The notes under the pieces were generated by a model, which saw nothing but the letters and a program-made list of their open reading frames with translations, was not told where the DNA came from and made no database searches. Below are positions 18,801-27,121 of a DNA stretch of 64,000 nucleotides, one piece after another; position 1 is the first letter of the stretch; each line of letters starts with the position of its first letter. This DNA is from Kiritimatiellia bacterium. GTDB lineage: Bacteria > Verrucomicrobiota > Kiritimatiellia > PWTM01. Both the position numbers and the translations under genes were made by a program. Location of the stretch: positions 186,001 to 250,000 of the forward strand of contig JAOACR010000003.1 in assembly GCA_026417735.1 (NCBI GenBank), written 5' to 3'.

Positions 18801-19265
18801 CGCGCGCAGAGCGGGAAACTGGAGATCCGCGAGGCGGTGGAGCTCGTCGGCCTGTACCGCCGCCACGGGCGGATGCAGCAGTTCGAGCAGCTTTGCGCAA
18901 ACCTGCTGTCGCAGACCGGTCTGCCGTTCCAGGTCTACCTCGAACTCGGCCGCATGGCCTACGAGGCACAGCGTCCGATATTGCTGGATCTGGCGCTGCA
19001 ACGCTACGTCGCCGCCCAGCCGTCCGATCCGAACGGATGGATCGAACTGGCCGCGGTGCAGCTGCTGCTGGGCCGTTCGGACAACGCCGTCATCGCGCTG
19101 CGCAACGCGGTGCAGATCGGCGGGGAGGCGGTCCGCGCGCAGGTGCGACAGGACCCCCGGTTCGAGCAGCTCCGGCTGCGATCCGATGTCGAACAGCTGC
19201 TCGCTCCCCCTGCGGCCGGGCCGCCGGTTGTGCTGCCCGGCACGCTCGCGCCGCTCGTGCGATGA
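15810..19265 (+). CDS. DUF2723 membrane glycosyltransferase with C-terminal TPR domain
   Basis: This 1151-residue protein begins with a Pro-rich cytoplasmic tail, then a GT-C type membrane domain. The DUF2723 signature TVTLEDSGELVVAS and VPHPPGYPIW (about 62-90) includes the acidic pair expected near a lipid-phosphate-sugar active site. About a dozen hydrophobic segments extend to roughly residue 650. A soluble domain follows, with TPR-like repeats near 910-1000 and 1040-1130 (AIALYPLSPEANFRMADVYL). Related proteins are thought to be protein O-mannosyltransferase-like enzymes using polyprenyl-phosphate sugars. Its stop overlaps the next gene's start by ATGA, implying joint production. Confidence 0.88.
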   Translation: MSNNIPSNPVLLPDADDGSPRSPSPPADTASPAPFFRRADWIAFAAAFVLSLIGYTATLAPTVTLEDSGELVVASDYLGVPHPPGYPIWTLVTWFFQWVFHFKTFLGHPNPAWGVNFASAFFGAFACGLLAMLVSRSSSDLLRGVLRFSDVLDPAIERLFCAACGVSAGLVLAFSPVMWSQSVIAEVYALNAFFQLFIALLLYRWVARPADRHILYAIGFLFGLGLTNHQTLLFFVFAFAIAILIRDPELFRDFAVVGAALVALLAFNVAAVKFGHPELAWTAPSGPAGFAFWVHLLLAVAIPVAGWLLLPHGREVAITILLMELGLSFYLYLPIASDQNPPMNWGYPRTWEGFLHAISRGQYERITPTDVFSIKFFHQVAAFLSDLRRQFSLPLVVGGVLPFTLWEVTVAGRRVRMFSVAFLLAAVTGVLVTLELVLTLLGQPVPTAVVAIYRAVTLAALAIGGVGALAKAAELVVHVAAQCRARSAYTASVYAVLLGLITVALLFAELQLARMLFSPERMGALARLIILALMLIPVLGAVLLAAQQGWVPNVRFGHEWPPEARGWLLTTAVGFVMVSVVFIMLWNPSLDIQTLFIGRVQFIQSHTLYALWLGYGLVLALAMIELFVGAIPLLRWAAIAAALVAPPGLMLWQNYFDEELVRIVGGAEQNGHDYGWQFGDWQLRGADAIREYLQKTLPPEEFQRVWAEYPDPNWPPPMATNAIFFGGTDPGRFVPTYMIYSAKVRPDVYLITQNALADNTYLNVMRDLYGDTIWIPSILDSNMAFQQYFDQVRSGQVPAGADIAVKDGRISVQGVQGVMQINGILARQIYDNNPHHEFYVEESYVIPWMYEFLEPHGLIMKICRQPSRLEPSLVAKDRAFWDWYCKRLLSDRRFLRDAVARKTFSKLRGAIAGLYAARGLYDEAEYAFRQAIALYPLSPEANFRMADVYLARGRFAEARTIIQEFLKGDPQNDKIREFLGFIDQVESGVKRIAEIEQRAQSGKLEIREAVELVGLYRRHGRMQQFEQLCANLLSQTGLPFQVYLELGRMAYEAQRPILLDLALQRYVAAQPSDPNGWIELAAVQLLLGRSDNAVIALRNAVQIGGEAVRAQVRQDPRFEQLRLRSDVEQLLAPPAAGPPVVLPGTLAPLVR

Positions 19266-21481
19266 GCCCCGCGCGCGCACACCAGCGGTCCGCTGCAGTA
19301 ATGTTGAGCACCTGCGCCGGGGTGTTGATGTTGCACGCCGGCGCGGAAGAGCTCCGCCCACTCCTTCCGCCCGGGGATCTGCCGGTCGCCATTCGACTGC
19401 CCTCGGCTCCCATCCCCGCGGAACGCCGCGCCGCCGCGGAACTCGTCGCCGCACTGTCCAGTCTCACCGGTCGAGCAGCTCGAATTCTCGAACATGACGA
19501 CGACAGCTTGGGCACAGTCGAGTTGCGGCACGACCCGGCACTGGGACCGGAGGAGTACCGCCTCAGCTGGGCACCTGCCGGCAATGCGCTGAGGATTGAT
19601 GGCGGCCGCCCCCGCGGGATCCTCTACGGCGCGATCGGCCTCCTCCATGAGCTCGGTTGCCGATGGTATACCCGCGAGGTCGCCCGGATCCCCCCCAACC
19701 CCGCTCCCATGCTGCCCTCCGGTCTCAACCGCCACGGGCGGCCGGCCTTTGAGTACCGCGAAGTCTATTGGACCGAGGCGCTCGATCCCGACTGGGCGAT
19801 GCGCAATCGCCTCAATTCCTCTGGCGCGCCGCTTCGTGATGAGCACGGTGGCCGCGTCGTGTGGGGCCGGTTTGTCCATACCTTTGCGCAGATCCTGAAC
19901 CCCGCTGAACATTTCGACGCGCACCCCGAATGGTTCTCGATGGTGAATGGACGGCGCCTTCGCGATCACACCCAACTGTGTCTCGCCAATCCCGACGTCC
20001 GCCGCATCGCGGTCGAAACCGTCCGCCGCTGGATCCGCGAGCGACCGGACGCGACGATCTTCTCGGTCTCGCAAAATGACTGGCTCAACCCCTGCCAGTG
20101 CCCCGAGTGCGCCGCGTTGGACACCGCCGAGGGCAGCCCCGCCGCCTCGTTGCTCCAGTTCGTCAACCACATCGCCGACGCAATCGCGCAGGACCATCCC
20201 ACGGTGTGGCTCGAGACACTCGCCTATCAGTACTCGCGCCGGCCACCCCGCACGATTCGACCTCGCCCAAACGTGATCGTGCGGCTCTGCAGCATCGAGT
20301 GCTGCTTCTCGCATCCGCTCGACGGCTGCAGCGAACCGTCCAACGTCTCGTTCATGGAAGACCTCCGCGGATGGCAGCGCGTCGCGCCCCGGTTGTACAT
20401 CTGGGACTACACCACCGACTTCGCGCATTACCTGCTGCCGTTTCCAAACCTCGACGTGCTCGCGCCGAACGTCCGTACGTTTGCGACGCACGGCGTGCGA
20501 GGCGTGTTCGAGCAGGGCAACTATTCCCCCGGCGGCGGGGGAGAGCTCGCTGAACTCCGTTCGTGGCTGCTCGCACAGCTGCTGTGGGACCCGAACCAGG
20601 ACATGGAGTCGTTGCTGCGCGAGTTTGTGAACGGCGTCTACGGCGCCGCCGCGACCGAAGTAGCCGCCTATCTCGAATCCAGACGCCGCATCGCGCGGGA
20701 TTCGGGCGAACATGTCCGCATCTTCGACGGCCCGGACCGGGCCGATCTGCATCCCGACGCACTGCTCGAGTGGGACACCACCCTCGAACGCGCCGAACGT
20801 GCCGCCACGAACGACCCGGCACTGACGCTGCGTATCGAACGACTCCGCATGCCGGTCTGGTATGCGCTGGTCCTTTCGATGGCCAGCGCCGACCGGCGCG
20901 CCGAAGCGGCGCGCCGGCTCGCTCAGGCCGCGCGCCGACAGCGTGTCACTCACCTGCATGAGCAAACCCGCGACATTCGGTCCGAGCTCGAGCGCATCGA
21001 GTTCGAAGCCTCTCGTCGTGTCGTCGCGCCGCCCCCCGGCGTGCTCCGCGGGGAGGACCACCTCATTCAAGTTGCGTTCCTCGATCGGTACGCACAGCGG
21101 CTGCACGATCCCGCGGCCGATGACCACATCGCCGTGCGCGCGGTGGGCGAAACCCGAGAATGGTTGTTCCAGTGGAGGCCGCGCGCCGCAGTCACCGGCC
21201 AAACGTATCGCGCCCGCGCCCGCGTCCGCATCGAAGGCGGCGGTACTCCCACCAATGCCGCATTGTCGTTTGGTGTGTACGACCCCTCCGCCCGCCGCGT
21301 GCTCGCCAATCGCGTCTGGCGCGCCAACGAGCTCGGCACCGAGACGTACGGCGAGATCGAGCTGGCGCCCGTGAGCTGGTCAGGCGGCGCCTATTTGTGG
21401 CTTGCCCCCTCCGGCGACACCAACGCCGTCCGCGCGGTCTGGCTCGACCGTTTCGATCTGGTCGCCGGCCCCTCTCAGTGA
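19262..21481 (+). CDS. DUF4838 domain protein (glycosidase-like), exported
   Basis: This 739-residue protein has an N-terminal hydrophobic signal, then a hexosaminidase/glucuronidase-like alpha-beta domain (about 40-140). The DUF4838 TIM-barrel region contains SVSQNDWLNPCQCPECA, LETLAYQYSRRPP and LYIWDYTTDFAHYLLPFPN. The paired Cys in CQCPECA are typical of the family. A C-terminal beta domain that may bind carbohydrate ends the chain. Catalytic activity is not established for DUF4838. The start at 19262 is set by the ATGA overlap with the DUF2723 gene. The frame reads further back, but only inside that gene. Confidence 0.85.
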   Translation: MSPARAHQRSAAVMLSTCAGVLMLHAGAEELRPLLPPGDLPVAIRLPSAPIPAERRAAAELVAALSSLTGRAARILEHDDDSLGTVELRHDPALGPEEYRLSWAPAGNALRIDGGRPRGILYGAIGLLHELGCRWYTREVARIPPNPAPMLPSGLNRHGRPAFEYREVYWTEALDPDWAMRNRLNSSGAPLRDEHGGRVVWGRFVHTFAQILNPAEHFDAHPEWFSMVNGRRLRDHTQLCLANPDVRRIAVETVRRWIRERPDATIFSVSQNDWLNPCQCPECAALDTAEGSPAASLLQFVNHIADAIAQDHPTVWLETLAYQYSRRPPRTIRPRPNVIVRLCSIECCFSHPLDGCSEPSNVSFMEDLRGWQRVAPRLYIWDYTTDFAHYLLPFPNLDVLAPNVRTFATHGVRGVFEQGNYSPGGGGELAELRSWLLAQLLWDPNQDMESLLREFVNGVYGAAATEVAAYLESRRRIARDSGEHVRIFDGPDRADLHPDALLEWDTTLERAERAATNDPALTLRIERLRMPVWYALVLSMASADRRAEAARRLAQAARRQRVTHLHEQTRDIRSELERIEFEASRRVVAPPPGVLRGEDHLIQVAFLDRYAQRLHDPAADDHIAVRAVGETREWLFQWRPRAAVTGQTYRARARVRIEGGGTPTNAALSFGVYDPSARRVLANRVWRANELGTETYGEIELAPVSWSGGAYLWLAPSGDTNAVRAVWLDRFDLVAGPSQ

Positions 21482-21641
21482 GGGCGGCCTCGGCGCGCTG
21501 GCCCTGACCGGGCCATCGGTCGGTCTCGATTACATTCGCGAGCATCGCGGTGAGCAGTCCCATCCCTCTCTGCGGCCCGAGCGGCTTCCCGCCGACTCCA
21601 CCCCTCGCCTCCTGACACGGTCATGGGGGACAGGTTCCGGA

Positions 21642-21670
21642 TTGAAGCGCCACCGAAATTCTGGCACTAT
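21642..21670 (+). promoter_or_regulatory. Candidate promoter of the rnf operon
   Basis: TTGAAG (21642-21647) is followed after 17 bp by CACTAT (21665-21670), a weak -10. Eight nucleotides separate it from the ATG at 21679, so the transcript would be nearly leaderless. The remaining 160 bp back to 21482 show nothing recognisable. Confidence 0.4.
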
Positions 21671-21678
21671 CGAACGCC

Positions 21679-21984
21679 ATGCGTGTTTCCCCAACGGATG
21701 CTGGCAGGGCCGTATCCGGGTGTGGCGCCGGCTGCTCCTGCTGCACTGAGAGTTCTCCCGCCACCTCCGCAACGACGGGTGGCGGATGGGCCTTTGTCGG
21801 CATGAGCGCGCTGGCGTTTCTGCTCCCGATGGTTGCGGCGGCCGTCGCGGCGCGCAGCGCCGGGCCGCAACCGGGCCGCCAGCTCGTCGCCGCGGTGCTC
21901 GGACTCCTCCTAGGTGCAACCGCCGTGCGCCCGCTGATCCGCCGGCTCGGCCGGCACATCCGCGCGGGGCTTGCAGAGCGATGA
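21679..21984 (+). CDS. Small Cys-rich two-helix membrane protein at the head of the rnf operon
   Basis: The 101 residues consist of a Cys cluster (C15-x3-C19-x-C21-C22, in GCGAGCSCC) and two hydrophobic helices (about 38-58 and 66-84) with a basic C terminus. It ends with ATGA overlapping the start of rnfC, so it is probably a real, coupled gene. The layout recalls RseC/MucC proteins, which have a cysteine-rich N-terminal domain and two central membrane helices and are often found near rnf genes, but it is shorter than them and I cannot confirm homology. The cluster could bind an Fe-S centre or take part in electron transfer. Confidence 0.6.
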   Translation: MRVSPTDAGRAVSGCGAGCSCCTESSPATSATTGGGWAFVGMSALAFLLPMVAAAVAARSAGPQPGRQLVAAVLGLLLGATAVRPLIRRLGRHIRAGLAER

Positions 21985-23339
21985 GCCCGCTCCTTGCCCA
22001 TAACGCTCCCCGCCGATTCCCGCGCGGTGTTCACCCGCCCGAGGAAAAACATTGGAGCCGCCAGCGGCCCATCGAGGTGATGGCGCCCCCCGCGATCGTC
22101 CAGATCGCGCTGCACCAGCACACCGGTACGCCCTGCACCGCGGTCGTTCAGCCCCGCCAACAGGTTGCCGCCGGCGATCGGATCGGCGATTCCGACGCCC
22201 CCGTCTCCGCCCCCGTGCACACGCCCGTTGCCGGCACCGTACAGCGGGAAACGGTCGCGACGCTGCCGAACGGCCGCCACGTGCGCGTCGTCCCCGTGCA
22301 GACGGCACCAAACCCGCCCGCTGCCGCCGACATCTGGAACGATATGTTCGGCGGCGACTGGCCTGCCGACGCGCTGGATCGCCATACGCCCGAAGACATC
22401 GTCCGCGCCGTTCGCGCCGCCGGCATCGTCGGCCAGGGTGGCGCCGCCTTCCCCACCCACGTGAAGCTGGCCCGCAACCCCAAAAAGCCGGTCGACACGG
22501 TCCTCGTCAACGGCTGCGAATGCGAGCCGTACCTCACCGCGGACGAGCGTCTGATGATCGAAGCCCCGCGCCCAATTCTCCTCGGTGCCCAACTGGCCGC
22601 CCGGGCGGCCGGTGCCAGCCGGATCGTCGTTGCATTGGAGGACAACAAGCCGGAAGCGGCGCGGGCACTGTCTACCGCAGCCTCCGGGCTCAACATCGAA
22701 ATCCTCACCCTCGAGACGAAATACCCGATGGGCGGCGAGAAACAGACCGTCCGCGCCGCATTGGGCCGAACGATCCCCACCGGCGGGCTGCCGCTCGACG
22801 TAGGAGTGGTCGTCATCAACGTCTCCACCGCCGCGGCGATCGCGCGCGCGGTGTTGAGGGGCAAACCCCTGACCCACCGCGTCGTCACGGTCACGGGGCC
22901 GGGCATCGTGGAGCCCAAAAACCTTCTCGTGCCCATTGGCGCACTGTATGCGGACCTGATCGCGGCCTGCGGCGGATTGAAGCCGGCGGCCGCGCGAGTG
23001 ATCGCGGGTGGTCCGATGATGGGATTTTCGCTCGGCAGTTTCCAAACGCCAATCACGAAGGGCACCAGCGGCATCGTGGTCCTGACCGCCGAGACCCGGC
23101 GGGCTCCGGAAACGCCGTGCCTGCGCTGCGGACGCTGCGTGGACGTGTGCCCGCTCAATCTCGTCCCGACTCGCCTCGCACTGGCGGCGCGCCACAAGGA
23201 CTGGCCGATGGCGCGCCGGTTCCATATCACAGCCTGCATGGAGTGCGGTTGCTGCGCGTACGTCTGTCCGGCGGCCATCCCGCTGGTGCAACTGATCCGC
23301 ACCGGCAAGGTGCAGATGCAGAAGGAGACCGCGCCGTGA
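21981..23339 (+). CDS. rnfC: Electron transport complex subunit RnfC
   Basis: RnfC is the peripheral subunit that exchanges electrons with NADH. The 452 residues show an N-terminal barrel-sandwich-like region (APVHTPVAGTVQRE), the flavin/NADH region GIVGQGGAAFPTHVKL and NGCECEPYLTADER. Two 4Fe-4S binding motifs are near residues 380 and 420 (CLRCGRCVDVCP and CMECGCCAYVCP). These motifs separate it from NqrA of the Na+-NQR. The start at 21981 is chosen from the ATGA overlap with the preceding small gene; the frame is open further upstream. Confidence 0.95.
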   Translation: MSPLLAHNAPRRFPRGVHPPEEKHWSRQRPIEVMAPPAIVQIALHQHTGTPCTAVVQPRQQVAAGDRIGDSDAPVSAPVHTPVAGTVQRETVATLPNGRHVRVVPVQTAPNPPAAADIWNDMFGGDWPADALDRHTPEDIVRAVRAAGIVGQGGAAFPTHVKLARNPKKPVDTVLVNGCECEPYLTADERLMIEAPRPILLGAQLAARAAGASRIVVALEDNKPEAARALSTAASGLNIEILTLETKYPMGGEKQTVRAALGRTIPTGGLPLDVGVVVINVSTAAAIARAVLRGKPLTHRVVTVTGPGIVEPKNLLVPIGALYADLIAACGGLKPAAARVIAGGPMMGFSLGSFQTPITKGTSGIVVLTAETRRAPETPCLRCGRCVDVCPLNLVPTRLALAARHKDWPMARRFHITACMECGCCAYVCPAAIPLVQLIRTGKVQMQKETAP

Positions 23340-23409
23340 AGTCGGCCCGCCCGGGCGCCATTGCCCGACCCGGTGTCGCCGCCCAAGCTTCGGCGCGGAA
23401 CTGGTCCCG

Positions 23410-24408
23410 ATGAACACCACTGGCAGCGTCTCGCCGGCCCCCACGGCTGGGCTGACCGTCGCACCTGGTCCTCACCTCGCCGACCGCTCCCTGACCACCC
23501 AACGCATGATGGTGGATGTGCTGCTCGGCCTGTTGCCGCTGGTCGCGGTCGCGCTCGCCCAGTTCCGGCACCACGCCCTCTTTCAGATCGCGGTGACGGT
23601 CAGCGCCTCGGTGATCGCGGAATGGCTGTTCGCACGGATGCGCAGCCGCCCCGCCACCTTGTGGGACGCTTCAGCAGTGGTCACCGGCCTGATCCTCGCG
23701 CTTTCGCTGCCGGCGACCGCGCCGTGGTACGCGGGCGCAGTGGGCGCCGTCGTCGCGATCGGCATCGGCAAGGCAATTTTCGGGGGCCTCGGACAAAATC
23801 TGTTCAACCCTGCGATGGTCGGTCGCGCCTTCGCAATGATCGCGTTTCCCGCCGCGCTGGGCGCCTCCGCCTATGTGAGTCCCGCGGTGCAACTGGATGC
23901 GGTCTCCGGCGCGACGCCGCTAACCGCGCTAAAAATGAGCGGCACTGTGACCCCGGTTCTGCCCCTCTTCCTCGGCCTCACGAACGGCTCCATCGGCGAG
24001 ACTAGCGCGCTGGCGGCCCTGCTCGGCGGCGCGTACCTCTGTGCCCGCCGCACCGCCTCGTGGGAGATCCCGGCGGGCGCGATCATCGCGCTGCTGGCCG
24101 CGACCGGTCTGCCGGTGCTGTGGCGCGGCCTGGCCGCGTGGACACCGCTACACGAACTGTGTGCGGGCGCTTTTCTGTATGGCGCATTTTTCATCGCGAC
24201 GGACCCGGTGACGACCCCCCTCACGCCCCGCGGCAAATGGATCTTCGGTATCGGGTTCGGCCTGCTGGTGGTGCTGATCCGCCGTCTGAGCGGCTACCCC
24301 GAGGGCGTGATGTTCGCGATTCTGATCATGAACGCGCTGGTGCCGCTCATCAACCGTGCAACGATTCCGGTGCCCGTCGGGGGGCCAACCCCTGGTACGC
24401 GAACTTGA
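23410..24408 (+). CDS. rnfD: Electron transport complex subunit RnfD
   Basis: This is a 332-residue integral membrane flavoprotein of the NqrB/RnfD family. It has about nine hydrophobic segments. The covalent FMN site is the Thr in DAVSGATPLTALK (about residue 160-172). The conserved FGGLGQNLFNPAMVGRAF and FIATDPVTTPLTPRGKWIFG are also present. With RnfG it passes electrons across the membrane and helps couple them to Na+ or H+ translocation. A 70-bp gap separates it from rnfC; I see no gene there. Confidence 0.95.
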   Translation: MNTTGSVSPAPTAGLTVAPGPHLADRSLTTQRMMVDVLLGLLPLVAVALAQFRHHALFQIAVTVSASVIAEWLFARMRSRPATLWDASAVVTGLILALSLPATAPWYAGAVGAVVAIGIGKAIFGGLGQNLFNPAMVGRAFAMIAFPAALGASAYVSPAVQLDAVSGATPLTALKMSGTVTPVLPLFLGLTNGSIGETSALAALLGGAYLCARRTASWEIPAGAIIALLAATGLPVLWRGLAAWTPLHELCAGAFLYGAFFIATDPVTTPLTPRGKWIFGIGFGLLVVLIRRLSGYPEGVMFAILIMNALVPLINRATIPVPVGGPTPGTRT

Positions 24409-24415
24409 AACCACC

Positions 24416-24982
24416 ATGAAAACGCATCCGCTCGCAGATGCCTGGCTGGTGCTGGTGCTGGCAATGGTCTTCGGCGCATCGCTCGCCGCGGTGCAGGCCG
24501 CGCTGAAGCCCCGCATCGACGCAAACAAACTCGGCGACACAATGAGCCAGGTCCCCCTGCTGGTGCCCGGCGCCACGCGCGGCGAGCGACAGCTCCTCGG
24601 CGACACTCCCCTTTACCGGGCGGTGGACGCCGCCGGCATGCCGGTGGGGTGGGTGCTGCCAGCCAGCGGCCAGGGCTTCGCGGACCGGATCGAGCTGCTC
24701 GTCGGTCTGGATGCGACCGCCTCGCGCATCACCGGGCTCTATGTGCTGGAGCAAAAAGAAACCCCCGGCCTCGGTGACAATGTCACCTCGGAGCCGTGGC
24801 GCCGGCAGTTCGTGGGCAAGCCCACCGACCTGCCGCTGCAGGTCCGCAAAGGCAAAGCGGCCGCTCCACATGAAATTGAGGCCATCACGGGCGCGACAAT
24901 TTCCTCCGAAAGCGTCACCGCCATCGTCAACGCCGCCGTGCGTCGTCTTCGCGAGCACCTGGCATCGGGTGCCCTTCGTTAG
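24416..24982 (+). CDS. rnfG: Electron transport complex subunit RnfG
   Basis: The 188 residues form a single N-terminal membrane anchor ([21 protein letters not shown]) and a periplasmic FMN-binding domain. The covalent FMN attaches to the Thr of [13 protein letters not shown] (about residue 158-160). ETPGLGDNV is also conserved in RnfG/NqrC. The frame begins at 24356 inside rnfD, but the ATG at 24416 gives the normal short cytoplasmic N terminus and lies 7 bp after the rnfD stop. Confidence 0.93.
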   Translation: MKTHPLADAWLVLVLAMVFGASLAAVQAALKPRIDANKLGDTMSQVPLLVPGATRGERQLLGDTPLYRAVDAAGMPVGWVLPASGQGFADRIELLVGLDATASRITGLYVLEQKETPGLGDNVTSEPWRRQFVGKPTDLPLQVRKGKAAAPHEIEAITGATISSESVTAIVNAAVRRLREHLASGALR

Positions 24983-24991
24983 GATCGTCCG

Positions 24992-25633
24992 ATGAGCGCC
25001 GAACTTCCCACCCCCGCCGAACGCTTCCTCCGGGGCATCCTCCCCGAAAACCCCGTGCTTCGTCAGGTGCTCGGCATCTGCCCGACGCTCGCGGTGACCA
25101 ACACGATGAAGGGCGCGATGACGATGGCCGGCGCGGTGCTGTTCGTGCTCACCTGCGCGAACGTACTGGTAAGCCTCCTGAGGCCACTGCTGAAACCCCA
25201 CCTGCGCATCCTCGTCTTCACCCTCACCATTGCGACGTTCGTCACAATCGCGGATCGGTTCCTTGCCGCCTTCATGTACGACATGAGCAAACAGCTCGGC
25301 CCTTACGTCCCCCTCATCATCGTGAACTGCATCATCATCGCCCGATGCGAAGTCTGCGGATCCAAACAGTCGGTGGCGGCCGCATTTCTCGATGCGGTGG
25401 GCCAGTCCCTTGGCTTCGCGCTGGCGCTGGGCGCAATCGCCACAGTCCGCGAAACGCTCGGCTTCGGCACCTGGTTCGGCCTTCGAGTGATCCCGCCGGG
25501 TCTGTCGGACCGCATCTGGGCGCCGTGGACGGTGATGATCCTCCCGCCCGGCGCGTTTCTCACGCTCGCTCTGCTGCTCGGCGCGGTGAACTGGGCCGCG
25601 TCACGCACGAAGCGGCCGGAGGTTCCCCGATGA
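24992..25633 (+). CDS. rnfE: Electron transport complex subunit RnfE
   Basis: This 213-residue membrane subunit belongs to the RnfE/NqrD family. It has [18 protein letters not shown] at its N terminus and six hydrophobic segments. [15 protein letters not shown] carries the Cys proposed to help hold the intramembrane Fe-S centre shared with RnfA. The stop overlaps the rnfA start by ATGA, which fits the RnfA-RnfE heterodimer. Confidence 0.94.
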   Translation: MSAELPTPAERFLRGILPENPVLRQVLGICPTLAVTNTMKGAMTMAGAVLFVLTCANVLVSLLRPLLKPHLRILVFTLTIATFVTIADRFLAAFMYDMSKQLGPYVPLIIVNCIIIARCEVCGSKQSVAAAFLDAVGQSLGFALALGAIATVRETLGFGTWFGLRVIPPGLSDRIWAPWTVMILPPGAFLTLALLLGAVNWAASRTKRPEVPR

Positions 25634-26367
25634 GTTATCTCTCGTCCGTGTTGATGCTCGCGATCGCGACCGCGCTGATCAACAACATGGTGTTCCATTT
25701 CTTCGTCGGATGCTGCCCGTTCATCGGCGTGTCCCGCAAGGTGGACATGGCCTTCGGCATGGGCGCCGCCGTCACCTTTGTGGTCAGCATCGCCGCGATG
25801 CTGAGCTGGACCATCACTTACTTCGTCCTCGCGCCCGGCGCGCCGCTCACCACTTGGATCTGGCGGCTCGCCCGGCCGGGGTCCACCGCGATGGTGGACC
25901 TCAGCATCCTCAACTATCTCGTCTACATCTTCGTCATCGCGTGGGCGGTCCAACTCGTCGAGATGTACGTCCGCAAGTTTTTCCCCGGGCTGTATCAGGC
26001 ATTCGGCGTCTTCTTGCCCCTGATCACGACCAACTGCGTGATTCTGTTTACCTGCCTCGAAATCATGAAACACGTCGGCCCGCTGCCGGGTTCGGTGCCG
26101 GAGCCCTGGGGGCTGGACAGGGCCCTGATCTATGCATTCTTCGCGGGCCTCGGCTTCATGATCGCCATCGTGATCATGGCGGGCCTACGCGAAGAGCTCG
26201 AACACTGCGACGTACCCGCACCGCTCCGCGGCCCGGGCATAACGCTGGCGATCGCAGGCATCCTCGCGCTCGCGTTTCTCGGTTTCACCGGCATGGACGC
26301 GAACCTCGCCCGCCTCCTGTCGCCCCCCCCCTCGCCGCCGTCAGCTACCACTACGCCATCTTCCTGA
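25630..26367 (+). CDS. rnfA: Electron transport complex subunit RnfA
   Basis: RnfA is the antiparallel partner of RnfE. The 245 residues have [20 protein letters not shown] near the N terminus, with the family Cys, and [17 protein letters not shown] in the middle. It is longer than typical RnfA of about 193 residues: extra residues lie between helices 2 and 3 ([18 protein letters not shown]) and at the Pro/Ser/Thr-rich C terminus. The start at 25630 follows from the ATGA overlap with rnfE. The next gene is an unrelated phosphatase, so rnfB, normally in the same operon, is absent. Confidence 0.92.
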   Translation: MSYLSSVLMLAIATALINNMVFHFFVGCCPFIGVSRKVDMAFGMGAAVTFVVSIAAMLSWTITYFVLAPGAPLTTWIWRLARPGSTAMVDLSILNYLVYIFVIAWAVQLVEMYVRKFFPGLYQAFGVFLPLITTNCVILFTCLEIMKHVGPLPGSVPEPWGLDRALIYAFFAGLGFMIAIVIMAGLREELEHCDVPAPLRGPGITLAIAGILALAFLGFTGMDANLARLLSPPPSPPSATTTPSS

Positions 26368-26374
26368 AGCCCGC

Positions 26375-26391
26375 AGCAACGGGTTGCTTTT
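26375..26391 (+). terminator. Possible intrinsic terminator after rnfA
   Basis: AGCAA-CGGG-TTGCT forms a 5-bp stem with a tetraloop, followed by three T residues. It is short, but it is placed just after the rnfA stop and before the next promoter. Confidence 0.4.
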
Positions 26392-26402
26392 GCAAAGGTC
26401 CC

Positions 26403-26431
26403 TTGTGGCTCTGCGCCGGCAGTGATAGTTT
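26403..26431 (+). promoter_or_regulatory. Promoter for the HAD-TPR-helicase operon (leaderless type)
   Basis: TTGTGG (26403-26408), 17 bp, then TAGTTT (26426-26431). Six nucleotides further is the ATG at 26438, so transcription would begin at or next to the start codon. Confidence 0.5.
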
Positions 26432-26437
26432 GAGGCT

Positions 26438-27121
26438 ATGGCGGAGTTCGCGGTCTTCTTCGACTTTGACGGCGTGATCGCCGACAGCGAACCCGTCCAC
26501 TACCGCGCGTTTCAACGCGTTCTGGAACCCGTCGGCGCGGGTTTCAGCTGGGCGCAGTATCAGACCGACTACATCGGGTGCGACGACCGGGATGTGTTCC
26601 GTCACGCCTTCGCACGGGCGGGCCGCCCAGTGCAAGAGTCCGAAGTGCGCCGGTGGGTTGCAGAAAAAGCCACCGTGTTTGAGCGTCTCGTTCGCGAGGC
26701 GCCGCCGCCCCTCTACCCCGGGGTGCGGCCTCTGCTGGACAGCCTTCGGCCGAGCGCGATCGTCGGGCTCTGCACTGGCGCGATGCCCTCGGACCTCCAT
26801 GCGATTCTCGATGGCACCGGACTGCTGAATAGTTTCGACGTGGTCGTCACCGCCGCCGATGTGCGCGCCGGCAAGCCCGACCCCGAAGGATATCGCCTCG
26901 CGCAGCGCCGGGCGGCGGAGCTGGCTGGCGTGTCCGCCCTGCCCGGCGTCGCGATCGAAGACACACCGGCGGGGATCCGTGCTGCCTGTGATGCGGACCT
27001 CCCCGTCGTGGCGGTCGCCACCACCCATCCGCCGTCCGCCTTGAGCGGGGCGGTCTGCGTCGTGCGTTCGCTGGAAGAGATCGATTGCGAATATCTTGCT
27101 TCCTTGGCTCAGCTCCCATGA
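26438..27121 (+). CDS. HAD superfamily phosphatase (beta-phosphoglucomutase-like)
   Basis: The 227-residue protein has motif I FFDFDGVIADSE (Asp9 nucleophile, Asp11 acid/base), an alpha-helical cap of type C1, motif II in IVGLCTGA, and the Lys plus acidic pair of GKPDPEGYRLA...GVAIEDTPAGI. It would remove or transfer phosphate on a small sugar phosphate. No Shine-Dalgarno precedes it, in line with the leaderless promoter. Its stop overlaps the TPR gene by ATGA. Confidence 0.9.
   Translation: MAEFAVFFDFDGVIADSEPVHYRAFQRVLEPVGAGFSWAQYQTDYIGCDDRDVFRHAFARAGRPVQESEVRRWVAEKATVFERLVREAPPPLYPGVRPLLDSLRPSAIVGLCTGAMPSDLHAILDGTGLLNSFDVVVTAADVRAGKPDPEGYRLAQRRAAELAGVSALPGVAIEDTPAGIRAACDADLPVVAVATTHPPSALSGAVCVVRSLEEIDCEYLASLAQLP

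Noticed and set aside
16731-19454. 907-codon open frame on the minus strand
   Set aside because: It lies antisense to the DUF2723/TPR gene, has no recognisable domain and a shadow-like composition. Long antisense frames are expected at this G+C content.
19004-21202. 732-codon open frame on the minus strand
   Set aside because: It is antisense to the DUF4838 gene, which has clear family motifs and coupling to its neighbour.
21621-23444. 607-codon open frame on the minus strand
   Set aside because: It is antisense to rnfC and the small Cys protein; no domain is visible.
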